Counted from the first letter of the stretch, positions 1-6,563 are shown. The stretch: DNA of 8,915 nt from JAZLIT01 sp045617525 (GCA_045617525.1 JAZLIT010000178.1:1-8915); one strand, 5' to 3'. Numbers and translations: made by a program. The notes: generated by a model not told the origin, from the sequence alone.

Positions 1-1
1 C

Positions 2-30
2 AAATAGCATGTGGGATTTACATGCTATTT
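2..30. terminator. Perfect 11-bp hairpin downstream of queT
   Basis: AAATAGCATGT (2-12) and ACATGCTATTT (20-30) form a perfect 11-bp stem with a 7-nt loop. On the plus strand it is followed by TTTTG, so it could end a plus-strand gene lying left of the window. On the minus strand it lies 79 nt past the queT stop, and the DNA that would hold its U-tract is outside the window. It is probably bidirectional. Confidence 0.6.
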
Positions 31-109
31 TGTATAATTATTTCTTTTATTTTATTAATTTTGTACTTCAAAAGAAAACCCATAGAATTAAAATTCCATT
101 TAGTAATGT

Positions 110-613
110 TTATTTAGTAAGATCAATTTTCTTTTGCAATAAATAAATTGTGATGCCTCCTACTAGCATTGAAAAGGCCTCACCAACAGCCACAGTTCCA
201 TAGGTTGGCCAAAATGGTAAGTCGAAAACAATCATAAGCTGCGCTGCTACTGTAAACATAGAAGCTGTAAAGAGAACACCTGTTATGACTAATTTCCATA
301 CAAGATTTTTCATATGTTTAGTTACCATACGGCAAATAATTAATACGATAAAAGTAGCTATTCCACCTACTGGCACATCAATCCACCACATCGGTGAAAA
401 TAAATTTGCCATGACTACCCCTAGAGTGACTGCTACAATGTAACGTTTATGAAATAACGCTAAATAGTTAAACATTTCGGATAATCGTAATTGTACAGCT
501 CCGAAGCTAATGACAGCTAAAACAAGTGTCACCGCCACATAAAGTGAAGCAATGATAGCTACTTTAGCCGTTTCCTGCACGTCAGTACGTGCCGTTGAAA
601 CCGGATTTTGCAT
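110..613 (-). CDS. queT: QueT family queuosine-precursor transporter
   Basis: A 167-aa polytopic membrane protein, about the usual length of QueT (COG4708), the predicted substrate-binding S component of an ECF-type importer for preQ1/queuine-like precursors of queuosine in tRNA. Hydrophobic segments lie at about residues 18-37, 58-73, 84-96, 107-129 and 140-158. The family hallmarks are the FGAVQLRLSEMFNYLALF block (37-54), ANLFSP with a following WWID (69-80) and GEAFSMLVGG (144-153). ECF ATPases and EcfT are not in the window, so it would have to share a general ECF module (inference). The start ATG at 611-613 is preceded by AAAGGAGG (624-631) with a somewhat long 10-nt spacer. It has its own promoter and a structured leader, and the SDR gene just upstream is on the same strand. 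Identification is by recognition of the family pattern. Confidence 0.9.
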   Translation of the reverse strand: MQNPVSTARTDVQETAKVAIIASLYVAVTLVLAVISFGAVQLRLSEMFNYLALFHKRYIVAVTLGVVMANLFSPMWWIDVPVGGIATFIVLIICRMVTKHMKNLVWKLVITGVLFTASMFTVAAQLMIVFDLPFWPTYGTVAVGEAFSMLVGGITIYLLQKKIDLTK

Positions 614-624
614 TATTTAATTTC

Positions 625-727
625 CTCCTTTATAAAATAGAATTCCACTATTTTACTATTAACTATGACCAAAGGAGCATGGGTGCTAGTTCCCTGCCAA
701 AGTGCCATAGTGTGCGTTTGCACCCAT
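625..727 (-). promoter_or_regulatory. Structured queT 5' leader, candidate translational riboswitch
   Basis: Reading the minus strand from 727 down, AUGGGUGC (727-720) is complementary to GCACCCAU (686-679), and ACUAUG (711-706) is complementary to CAUAGU (667-662). The order A-B-A'-B' is an H-type pseudoknot arrangement. Between A' and B' lies CUCCUUU (677-671), a perfect complement of the AAAGGAG (631-625) of the queT ribosome binding site. Release or capture of this anti-SD could switch translation. queT genes are often under preQ1 control, so preQ1 is the obvious ligand guess, but the sequence does not match the preQ1-I or preQ1-II consensus that I know. If transcription starts near 723-725, only the last 4-6 bp of the first stem form. 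A GUGC-AAAC-GCAC hairpin (722-711) competes with both stems. Confidence 0.5.
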
Positions 728-729
728 TC

Positions 730-758
730 ATTATGCTATAAAAATTAAATAATAACAA
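730..758 (-). promoter_or_regulatory. Sigma-A-type promoter of queT
   Basis: On the minus strand, TTGTTA (758-753) and CATAAT (735-730) are separated by exactly 17 nt and lie just downstream of the SDR stop codon. The predicted start is near 723-725, immediately at the 5' edge of the structured leader. This makes queT an independent transcription unit, although read-through from the SDR gene is not excluded, as I see no terminator between them. Confidence 0.55.
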
Positions 759-766
759 TATGCCAT

Positions 767-1489
767 TTACTTATTCATCCAACCACCATCAATCGGGATA
801 ATTGTCGCATGCATATAATCGCTTTCCTCACTCGCTAAAAACAACGTAATATTCGCAACTTCTTCAGGTTTTGCCCATCTTCCAGCAGGTGTTTGCTGTG
901 CTACCCACTTGGCGATCTTACCATCTCCTTCAAAATCAGCTGCATTCATTGCAGTTTCAATCGCACCTGGCGCTATACCATTTACACGAATTCCTTCTTT
1001 ACAGTAGTCATATGAAAGCTGTTTCGTATAGCCAATTACTGCATGCTTTGAAGAAGTATATGCCGCACCCCCACCTCCAGCAATCATTCCTGCAATTGAA
1101 GCCATATTTACAATGACACCTTTTTTATGTGCAAGCATTCGCTTTAATACAGCATTCGTTACTAAATACATGCCTTTTACATTAATATTAAAAATCCTAT
1201 CCCATAAATCTTCATCTGTTTCTAATGACTTCGCATATCCATCGAGTACGCCTGCAGTATTACATAAAATATCAACACGATCTAGTTTGGCAATCGTCTC
1301 TTCAATAAAAACTTTATCTGTTACGCTACCGACAAAATGTGTATAGCTTTCATGAACTACAGTTGCTTTTTCAACATCAATTCCGACGACTACTGCACCT
1401 TCTTGTAAAAAGGCCATTACTTGCGCTCGACCAATACCTGATGCTGCACCTGTTACAATAATTTTCTTTCCTTCAAATCTATGTTTCAT
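767..1489 (-). CDS. SDR family NAD(P)-dependent oxidoreductase (FabG-like)
   Basis: A classical short-chain dehydrogenase/reductase of 240-241 aa. Counting from the upstream ATG at 1492, the Rossmann motif TGAASGIG is at 14-21, Asp39 at the end of strand 2 suggests NAD(H) preference, the NTAG motif is at 78-81, and the catalytic tetrad is Asn104, Ser132, Tyr145 and Lys149 (YTSSK). PG follows at 175-176 and the C-terminal IPIDGGW matches FabG-like members. All catalytic residues are present, so it should be active; the substrate cannot be read from sequence. Two ATGs are adjacent. GGAGG (1496-1500) is 3 nt from the first and 6 nt from the second, so I favour the second (1487-1489). The RBS sits only a few bases past a terminator U-tract, which makes its transcription unusual. 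It is not obviously linked in function to queT or DUF2829. Confidence 0.9.
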   Translation of the reverse strand: MKHRFEGKKIIVTGAASGIGRAQVMAFLQEGAVVVGIDVEKATVVHESYTHFVGSVTDKVFIEETIAKLDRVDILCNTAGVLDGYAKSLETDEDLWDRIFNINVKGMYLVTNAVLKRMLAHKKGVIVNMASIAGMIAGGGGAAYTSSKHAVIGYTKQLSYDYCKEGIRVNGIAPGAIETAMNAADFEGDGKIAKWVAQQTPAGRWAKPEEVANITLFLASEESDYMHATIIPIDGGWMNK

Positions 1490-1503
1490 CATTTACCTCC
1501 ATC

Positions 1504-1533
1504 AAAAAAACTGACTTGTTTTAACAAGCCAGT
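1504..1533 (-). terminator. Intrinsic terminator after the DUF2829 gene
   Basis: On the minus strand, ACTG-g-CTTGTT pairs with AACAAG-t-CAGT (1533-1510, one internal mismatch, 2-nt loop) and is followed by seven U residues (1510-1504). It lies 8 nt after the DUF2829 stop. The U-tract ends only 3 nt before the GGAGG ribosome binding site of the SDR gene, so it could also act as an attenuator for that gene. Confidence 0.8.
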
Positions 1534-1541
1534 ATCTTTTC

Positions 1542-1763
1542 TTATTGTACGATTGCCCAATCTTCAGCTAAAATATCGCAAACTGTCGGCGTAAACATTG
1601 TGTAACCTTCACCTGTTACATTAATAACGAAATAAGGATTCATTGATAAACCATCTAATGTCGTTTCAGGTACATATTTCACGTAAAGTTCCGCCCCATG
1701 CCATCCTTTACGAATAATTTTTTCCCCAGCTTTTAATTGTGGTAATACTTCTTCAAACGTCAT
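1542..1763 (-). CDS. DUF2829 / Tad2-like small protein
   Basis: A 73-75 aa single-domain protein with the DUF2829 (PF11195) pattern: an N-terminal MTFEEVLPQLKAGEK helix, a basic-GW segment RKGWHGAELYVKYVPE (20-35, counted from the upstream ATG), a central strand with NPYFVINV (44-51), and the C-terminal DILAEDW (65-71) that closes nearly all members. The family includes the phage Tad2 proteins, which bind the gcADPR signal of Thoeris defence, but many chromosomal members have no tested role. Nothing here proves signal binding, and it is a little shorter than typical members. Two ATGs compete. AAAGGA is about 3 nt from the first (1769) and 8-9 nt from the second (1763), and family members usually begin MTF, so I choose 1763. 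It has its own promoter and terminator. No prophage genes are next to it. Confidence 0.75.
   Translation of the reverse strand: MTFEEVLPQLKAGEKIIRKGWHGAELYVKYVPETTLDGLSMNPYFVINVTGEGYTMFTPTVCDILAEDWAIVQ
1544..1572 (-). promoter_or_regulatory. Possible promoter for the SDR gene inside the DUF2829 3' end
   Basis: TTTAGC (1572-1567) and TACAAT (1549-1544) on the minus strand are 17 nt apart. A start near 1537 would make the SDR transcript begin right before the terminator-like hairpin. The -35 match is only 3 of 6, so this is a weak call. It is listed because there is no room for a promoter between hairpin and RBS. Confidence 0.25.
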
Positions 1764-1798
1764 TGTCATCTTCCTTTACATACATATTTTCTTTTAAC

Positions 1799-1827
1799 AT
1801 TATACCAAGAATTTCTTACGAATAGAA
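1799..1827 (-). promoter_or_regulatory. Extended -10 promoter of the DUF2829 gene
   Basis: On the minus strand, a consensus TATAAT (1804-1799) is preceded by TGG (1807-1805), an extended -10 element. The -35 region near 1822-1827 is poor (TTCTAT). The expected 5' leader is about 25 nt. The odd palindrome AAGAA-n-TTCTT (1807-1817) overlaps the spacer and could be an operator (inference). Confidence 0.55.
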
Positions 1828-1873
1828 AAAAATTAGTGATTTTCTATTTATTCTCAAACATTATTTAACAAAC

Positions 1874-1900
1874 AAAAAACCGAATCCCCTCAAAGATTCG
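1874..1900 (-). terminator. Orphan terminator-like hairpin
   Basis: CGAATC (1881-1886) and GATTCG (1895-1900) form a 6-bp stem with an 8-nt loop. On the minus strand it is followed by G and six U residues (1879-1874). No minus-strand gene precedes it, since the next gene to the right is on the plus strand. It may be the remains of a lost gene or insulate the DUF2829 promoter. Confidence 0.4.
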
Positions 1901-2103
1901 ATTTCTTCATGTTGAATTTCTGAATTACGCTCGTCGATTAATACGCGACTGATTACTACGGATTTATCCTTACAACAACTTCAACAAAACATTTTGTATA
2001 TAAATATATACTAATTGGAAATTACTATAGAGCGTTTATTTAACAAAATAAATATGCTTACACTCTTTAGGCTTAAGATTTAAAACAAATAGGAGGCGAT
2101 TGT

Positions 2104-3057
2104 ATGAAAGGCTGGCTTTTTTCAGGAACAAACAAACCGTTAGAATTGATTGAAAAGGAAGATCCAAAAGCAATTCCAGGTCAGGTTGTTATTGAGGTAA
2201 AGGCGGCAGGCTTATGCCATTCAGATGTTGCAGCATTACAAGATCCAGGTTGGATGCCTCTTTTCCCGCATGGTCCAGTTATTATGGGACATGAGTTTGC
2301 AGGGGTTATTATCGAAGTAGGCGAAGGTGTTGAAGGTTTTAAAATTGGTGATCGTGTTGGGGCTAACCCAATGAATCGCGAAACAAAAGTAACTGCTGGA
2401 TATACTTATGACGGTGGTTATGCAGAAAAAGTACGTGTTCCTGCAGATCAATGCGTAATTATTCCTGAAGGTGTTTCCTTTATAGAAGGTGCCGCTTCAA
2501 CTGATGCCGGTATTACTGCTTATCGTGCTGTTTTCAGCATTGGAGAAGCGAAAGAAGGTACAAAATTAGGTCTCGTTGGTATCGGTGGACTTGGTCAATT
2601 TGCATTACAAATGGCACTTATTAAAGGATGCGAAGTATTCGCTACAGACGTTTCTCCAGAAGCCCGTAAACTTGCAGAAGAACTAGGTGCTCATAAAGTA
2701 TACGACACGATTTTAGATATGAACGAAGCAAAATGTGATGTAATCGTTGACTTTGCTGGCTTCGGACAAACAACTTCTGACGCACTAGAAGCTATCCGAC
2801 CACAAGGAACAGTTGTAATTGTTGGTATGGGTAAATTAGAATCTAATATCAATACTTATTTAATGATTACAAAAGAAATTAAGCTTTTAGGAAGCAACGG
2901 TGGATCAGTAGAAGACTTAAAAGGTGTATATGATTGCTTCGAAACTGGCAAAATGAATCCCCAGTTAATTACTATTCCTTTTGAAGAAGTAGATAAAGGA
3001 TTAGAAAAACTGAAAAATCATGAAGTTAAAGGCCGCTTAGTAGCTGTCTTTGAATAA
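2104..3057 (+). CDS. Zinc-binding alcohol dehydrogenase (MDR family)
   Basis: A 317-aa medium-chain dehydrogenase/reductase. The N-terminal GroES-like domain carries the catalytic-zinc motifs GLCHSD (Cys38) and GHE (His63, Glu64). Asp134 in STDAGITAY sits where alcohol dehydrogenases have their third ligand, usually Cys. The Rossmann domain has GIGGLG (159-164), and Asp182 at the end of strand 2 indicates NAD(H). After GDRVG (82-86) the chain goes straight to NPMNRETKV and DGGYAEKV, so the four-cysteine structural-zinc lobe is absent, which explains the length of 317 rather than about 340-350. The substrate (an alcohol/aldehyde or polyol) is unknown. The start ATG has AGGAGG 7 nt upstream. 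It stands alone, divergent from DUF2829 and convergent with the MCP gene. No defect is visible. Confidence 0.9.
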   Translation: MKGWLFSGTNKPLELIEKEDPKAIPGQVVIEVKAAGLCHSDVAALQDPGWMPLFPHGPVIMGHEFAGVIIEVGEGVEGFKIGDRVGANPMNRETKVTAGYTYDGGYAEKVRVPADQCVIIPEGVSFIEGAASTDAGITAYRAVFSIGEAKEGTKLGLVGIGGLGQFALQMALIKGCEVFATDVSPEARKLAEELGAHKVYDTILDMNEAKCDVIVDFAGFGQTTSDALEAIRPQGTVVIVGMGKLESNINTYLMITKEIKLLGSNGGSVEDLKGVYDCFETGKMNPQLITIPFEEVDKGLEKLKNHEVKGRLVAVFE

Positions 3058-3109
3058 ATTTAAGTGATCTTTGCATTAAAAATAGTGGTAAAGAAATCCG
3101 CAAATCAAA

Positions 3110-3143
3110 CAGGCTAGGTTCTTGTAAAAAAAAACTTAGCCTG
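3110..3143 (+). terminator. Probable terminator of adh
   Basis: CAGGCTA (3110-3116) pairs with TAGCCTG (3137-3143), extended by GTT/AAC across one mismatch, 53 nt after the adh stop. The plus-strand tail (ATTCGTTTC) is a weak U-tract, so efficiency is doubtful. The loop contains a run of nine A residues. Confidence 0.45.
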
Positions 3144-3250
3144 ATTCGTTTCATATAATCACCAACTAATTCATAACATCTTTCTTCTGTAAGATTTGCT
3201 ATCACAGTTGCATATTCTAAGTGTTCCTGCCTACCGCCTTTAAATTTTAG

Positions 3251-3296
3251 GAAAAAAGAAGCCTCCCATAAGTTTCCTCAACTCATGAGACGCTTC
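3251..3296 (-). terminator. Second minus-strand terminator between mcp and adh
   Basis: On the minus strand, GAAGC pairs with GCTTC (3296-3292 / 3262-3258). Inner helices continue (3290-3285 with 3269-3264, including one G-U pair, and AGTT with AACT), and six U residues follow (3257-3252). It is a strong intrinsic terminator lying about 130 nt beyond the first MCP terminator. It is either a backup or the trace of another minus-strand gene now lost. Confidence 0.65.
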
Positions 3297-3413
3297 GATT
3301 ATAATGTTACCAAAATTTCAGCATTTCACTTTCACCCTACATACAAACCCATTTATATGAAGTGTTAGAATATAAGGTACGCGGGCTCAGATCGCACAAC
3401 GCAACCAAACAAA

Positions 3414-3530
3414 ATCTGGCTGTAAAAATAGCCCTGCCATCTTAAAATTTAAGATAACAGGGCTATTCGTGATGTGTACTGAAACTACAGGCTTACCTGC
3501 TTGAACGCTTGCTGAAAGAAGTTAAATTTT
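3414..3530 (-). repeat. Dispersed repeat, copy A (MCP 3' end)
   Basis: This sequence is shared with 7074-7260 in the same orientation. The conserved parts are a large terminator hairpin, the following TTCGTGRTGTGTACYGAAA, a CAGGCTTACC block, and GAAAGAAGTTAAATTTTAA (3514-3532). The last part overlaps the final codons and stop of the MCP gene. The 11-mer GAAAGAAGTTA also occurs at 6654-6664 and inverted at 6564-6574, so that end may belong to a mobile or repetitive element rather than to the MCP gene. Confidence 0.7.
3424..3467 (-). terminator. Main terminator of the MCP gene
   Basis: AATAGCCCTG (3427-3436) pairs perfectly with CAGGGCTATT (3458-3467). ATCTTAAA/TTTAAGAT (3439-3446 / 3448-3455) extends the helix inside a 2-nt internal loop. 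On the minus strand the stem is followed by a U-run (3428-3424). It lies 55 nt beyond the MCP stop codon. Confidence 0.8.
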
Positions 3531-5204
3531 AAAATGATTAATCTGTCCTTTTAACTTAATAATCATGTGATTTAATTCAGTTGAAATATTTAACATTTCT
3601 TCTGAAGAAGCTGTTTGCTCTTCTATTGAAGCCGCAATACTTTGAGAATTTTCATTCGATTCTTCTAATGAATGAACAGTTTTGTTAGTTGTTTCAAGCA
3701 TTTGGTGCGAACCAACCGCGATTTCTTGAATCGTTACTGTAACATTTTGAATTTCATTTTTCATTTCATTCACTAAATTCGAAATCGTATTAAATGTCTC
3801 ACCTGCAGAATAAATAGTAATGCTCTCTTCCTCGATTTTTGTGACAACATTATTCATTGCAACAACCGATTCATTTGAGTCTATTTGCATTTCATTAATA
3901 AGTGATGTAATATCGCTCGCTGAATTTGCAGATTGCTCAGCTAGTGAACGAATTTCAGCTGCAACGACTGCGAAACCTTTACCGTATTCACCAGCTCTCG
4001 CTGCTTCAATCGCCGCGTTTAACGCCAATAAGTTAATTTGATCTGAAATATTAGAGATAATTTTTGTGATCTGACTTACTTCCGTTGAACGGACATTCAT
4101 CTGCTCAGTTTTCATTAATGACATTTTCGCTGTTTGATTGATTAATTCAATACCAGCAACTGACTTTTTAATTACTTCATTCCCTTGTGTCGCTACATTT
4201 GTTGCATTTATTGCTTCGTCTGACACTAACTTTGTGACACTCGAAATATCTGCAATTTGCTCTGTAATTTGTTGAACAACCACACGATTTTGTGTTGCGC
4301 CCTCTGTAATTAACTCTGTATTTGAGGCAATTTCTTGAATGGCACTTGACACTTGATTTGATGCAATAGTTAATTGTTCTATACTTTCTTTCAATGTAGA
4401 TGACCCTTCTTCTACATGGTTGGATGTATCTGTTACATGCATGATTGTAACTCTTAGCTGTGACTGCATCTCTGTGAAGCTCGATGCTAAACGCCCAATT
4501 TCATCCTGGCCGCTCACTTCTAATTGTACCGATAGATCACCCTTTGCCACAATTTCAGTATGATGAACAAGCTTCATTAGAGGTTTTACAATTAACTTTG
4601 CAACAACAATTGCTATAATCGTCCCTAAAATCGAAGCTACAATAAATAATGATAGGATAGTTTTTATCAAAACCCCGTTCAACTCATCAATAAAATCGGC
4701 ATCAGCATCTAACCCCAGGATGGAATCCGTCCCTGGAATTCTCAGGAATGTTGATTTATGCTTCCCATATTCATCTTCATAAATATCACTCAAAACAACA
4801 TCTGTCATATTCAATGCATTTGCTTGATCTGGAGTAAAATCTAATGGTGTAAGGTACTCATTTGCATTCCCTAATACTAAAATAACCTCTTCACCATCGA
4901 TCTTACTCATAATATAGGCGTTTTCTAAGTCATTCTCATTTTGGAAATCTGTCGTAATAGCTAGTAATTTTTCGTAAGAAGCTTCATTATCTTTTGCATC
5001 ATTTACTAAATCTGTATCATATAAAGCGCTGAATTTCTCCATACTTAATTCCAAGTTTTGATTATATTGCGGAATAATCTGGTCATTAATTAAATTACTT
5101 GAAACAATGAAAAGAATGTATCCAAATACGATACTTAGAACAATCAGTGGAATTAAAATCCCTAATAGAATTTTTGCTTTTACTGTATTAAATTTTTTCA
5201 TCAT
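3522..5204 (-). CDS. Methyl-accepting chemotaxis protein
   Basis: A 560-aa transmembrane chemoreceptor. TM1 is at about 11-35, followed by a small extracytoplasmic sensor (36-178, rich in Asp/Glu, no family recognised), TM2 at 179-203, HAMP at 204-256, then the long coiled-coil signalling domain to 560. The highly conserved hairpin tip that contacts CheA/CheW is at about 385-410 (QINLLALNAAIEAARAGE, then YGKGFAVVA). The ligand is unknown; the short sensor suggests a small molecule or indirect sensing. The protein starts MMKK, and only weak purine-rich sequence (GAGTAGAAAAG) precedes it, so translation may be modest or coupled. The ATP-grasp gene lies 76 bp upstream on the same strand with no terminator between. 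The stop codon lies inside a sequence repeated elsewhere in the window. A decayed paralogous piece is at 7914-8010. No che genes are nearby. Confidence 0.93.
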   Translation of the reverse strand: MMKKFNTVKAKILLGILIPLIVLSIVFGYILFIVSSNLINDQIIPQYNQNLELSMEKFSALYDTDLVNDAKDNEASYEKLLAITTDFQNENDLENAYIMSKIDGEEVILVLGNANEYLTPLDFTPDQANALNMTDVVLSDIYEDEYGKHKSTFLRIPGTDSILGLDADADFIDELNGVLIKTILSLFIVASILGTIIAIVVAKLIVKPLMKLVHHTEIVAKGDLSVQLEVSGQDEIGRLASSFTEMQSQLRVTIMHVTDTSNHVEEGSSTLKESIEQLTIASNQVSSAIQEIASNTELITEGATQNRVVVQQITEQIADISSVTKLVSDEAINATNVATQGNEVIKKSVAGIELINQTAKMSLMKTEQMNVRSTEVSQITKIISNISDQINLLALNAAIEAARAGEYGKGFAVVAAEIRSLAEQSANSASDITSLINEMQIDSNESVVAMNNVVTKIEEESITIYSAGETFNTISNLVNEMKNEIQNVTVTIQEIAVGSHQMLETTNKTVHSLEESNENSQSIAASIEEQTASSEEMLNISTELNHMIIKLKGQINHFKI

Positions 5205-5280
5205 CTTTTCTACTCTTTAAAATATATATTCACTTATTTTAAAGAAGCTATTCCCCTCCACACCTTATATTCTTATAGAA

Positions 5281-6450
5281 TTACACTAAAACAGACGTTT
5301 TTTCTTCTACAAACGCCATAAAGTCTAATGTCAAAATGTGTTCATTTTGCGCTAATGAATCACTACTAAAGAAAATTACGGCAAACGTTGTACCACTATC
5401 ATACGGAATATGTCGATACTCCAAAATATGATGAAATTGCTCTTTCAGTAAGTCATGACGTACAATATAGCGCTCATCTATTTTGATTTCACTATCAAAT
5501 TCAGCACATGTAAAGCTATAAATTTGATTATCCATTCGCTCAATTAATTGTGGCCAATTAGGCTTTCTTTGATCGAAGAAATAATCATATGGATTGACAC
5601 CATATGCAAAGTCACCTAGCTCCGTTGTACCCGCACCCGCAAAACGTAAAGGATTCACCTCAATGGGTACAATCGCTCCCTTTTCATTCATACGAAATTC
5701 AATATGAAGTGGCATTTTTTTCAAATCAAATAGTTTTCCAAACTGCTTTAAATAATTAGTAATTGGTGCTAAATAATCCTGTAACACTTGCTTGCTCGTA
5801 TAATAAATACGGTCACTCATGTCTTGATCATCTTTAAACATTCGGGCAAATATATTTAATATAACAGGTTCATTATGTATATCAAAATAAAGATCTACCG
5901 CAAACTCTTGTCCTTCAATATAACTTTCGATAATAAAAGTGTTACTGTCTAAAACATCCGTTGAATATTTTTCACTCGACTGCTTCATTGCTTCATCTAA
6001 TTCACTAACGATCTGTTGAAATTCATTCTCATTTTCAATACGATAGACACCTACACTCGAATAGCCTACAGAAGGTTTTAAGATGATTGGAAATGGCAGC
6101 ACTTGCAAGTCTACTTCACTTAATTCACTAATCGAGGCTTCTAAAAAGAAAAAGTCAGGATAACTTTCTGCTAAACACTTTCTGAAGGCAACTTTATTTT
6201 TAAATAAGTTAGCCATTTTTGTTACATGTGCGTCTGCGTAATATTCGTTCAAAACATTAAACGATTCCTCCGCGTTCATAATGATTAATTCCTCTTGTTT
6301 AAATGCATCTACCAAACCTTGTTCACCCTTAAGTTGTTGACCTAAAATTACGTTTTGCTGTATATCACAAATCTTAATTTTTTTGTTAATCAATGTCTCT
6401 GTTAATAGTGGTGATACATATGTTGTATCTAATAAAATCATTTTTTTCAC
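5281..6450 (-). CDS. ATP-grasp domain protein, putative carboxylate-amine ligase
   Basis: A 389-aa soluble protein with a central ATP-grasp fold. The pre-ATP-grasp region is about 1-85. IILKPSVGYSSVGVYRI (122-138) holds the nucleotide-binding Lys125 and glycine loop, TFIIESYIEGQEFAVD (171-186) is the adenine-contact strand and hinge, HIEFR (249-253) and PIEVNPLR (262-269) supply the Mg-binding Glu251, Glu264 and Asn266. The C-terminal 100 residues are less conserved. Such enzymes join a carboxylate to an amine through an acyl phosphate, as in the L-amino acid ligases; the substrates here are unknown. The start ATG is chosen because AGGAG precedes it by 8 nt. The gene is followed by the MCP gene on the same strand. 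It is preceded by a repeat-rich, AT-rich region in which I saw no convincing promoter. No peptide-antibiotic cluster is visible around it. Confidence 0.85.
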   Translation of the reverse strand: MKKMILLDTTYVSPLLTETLINKKIKICDIQQNVILGQQLKGEQGLVDAFKQEELIIMNAEESFNVLNEYYADAHVTKMANLFKNKVAFRKCLAESYPDFFFLEASISELSEVDLQVLPFPIILKPSVGYSSVGVYRIENENEFQQIVSELDEAMKQSSEKYSTDVLDSNTFIIESYIEGQEFAVDLYFDIHNEPVILNIFARMFKDDQDMSDRIYYTSKQVLQDYLAPITNYLKQFGKLFDLKKMPLHIEFRMNEKGAIVPIEVNPLRFAGAGTTELGDFAYGVNPYDYFFDQRKPNWPQLIERMDNQIYSFTCAEFDSEIKIDERYIVRHDLLKEQFHHILEYRHIPYDSGTTFAVIFFSSDSLAQNEHILTLDFMAFVEEKTSVLV

Positions 6451-6563
6451 TCCTACTGTGTTTATTCAAATAATTAATTATTCATCAACGAATCCAGATT
6501 CCAGATTCGGCCCCCACGCTTGAACAAAGAACTCATCACCTTATCATGACTCGTCCGTAAGCG

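Larger units (their letters stand above)
1770..2103. other. Divergent intergenic region DUF2829 / adh
   Basis: This AT-rich 334-bp stretch holds the DUF2829 promoter (1799-1827) and the orphan hairpin (1874-1900). It also contains an AT-rich segment (about 1990-2060) that must include the adh promoter, although I could not find a convincing -35/-10 pair there. The adh ribosome binding site AGGAGG is at 2091-2096. No coding frame was recognised. Confidence 0.6.
3058..3521. other. Convergent intergenic region adh / mcp
   Basis: This 464-bp region holds the adh terminator candidate (3110-3143), two minus-strand terminators (3251-3296 and 3424-3467) and copy A of a dispersed repeat (3414-3530). 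A minus-strand frame is open from about 3275 down into adh and contains a peptide-like stretch (LTEERCYELVGDYMKR). It has no early start codon or ribosome binding site and belongs to no family I recognise, so no gene is called. Confidence 0.6.

Noticed and set aside
661..730. Standard preQ1-I, preQ1-II, cobalamin, THF, TPP or T-box element in the queT leader
   Set aside because: GGGAACUAGCACCC slightly resembles the preQ1-I core, but the A-rich tail that pairs into its loop is missing. B12 box, THF, TPP and T-box consensus blocks are also absent.
871..1346. Two plus-strand frames opposite the SDR gene
   Set aside because: They are shadows of a clearly coding minus-strand SDR gene with intact catalytic residues, and they have no family resemblance.
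1990..2090. adh promoter hexamers
   Set aside because: Several TATA-like strings exist, but none has an acceptable -35 at 16-18 nt, so no precise call is made.
5205..5280. Sigma-D or sigma-A promoter for the MCP gene
   Set aside because: Only poor hexamer matches in an AT-rich gap; none was strong enough to list as a feature.
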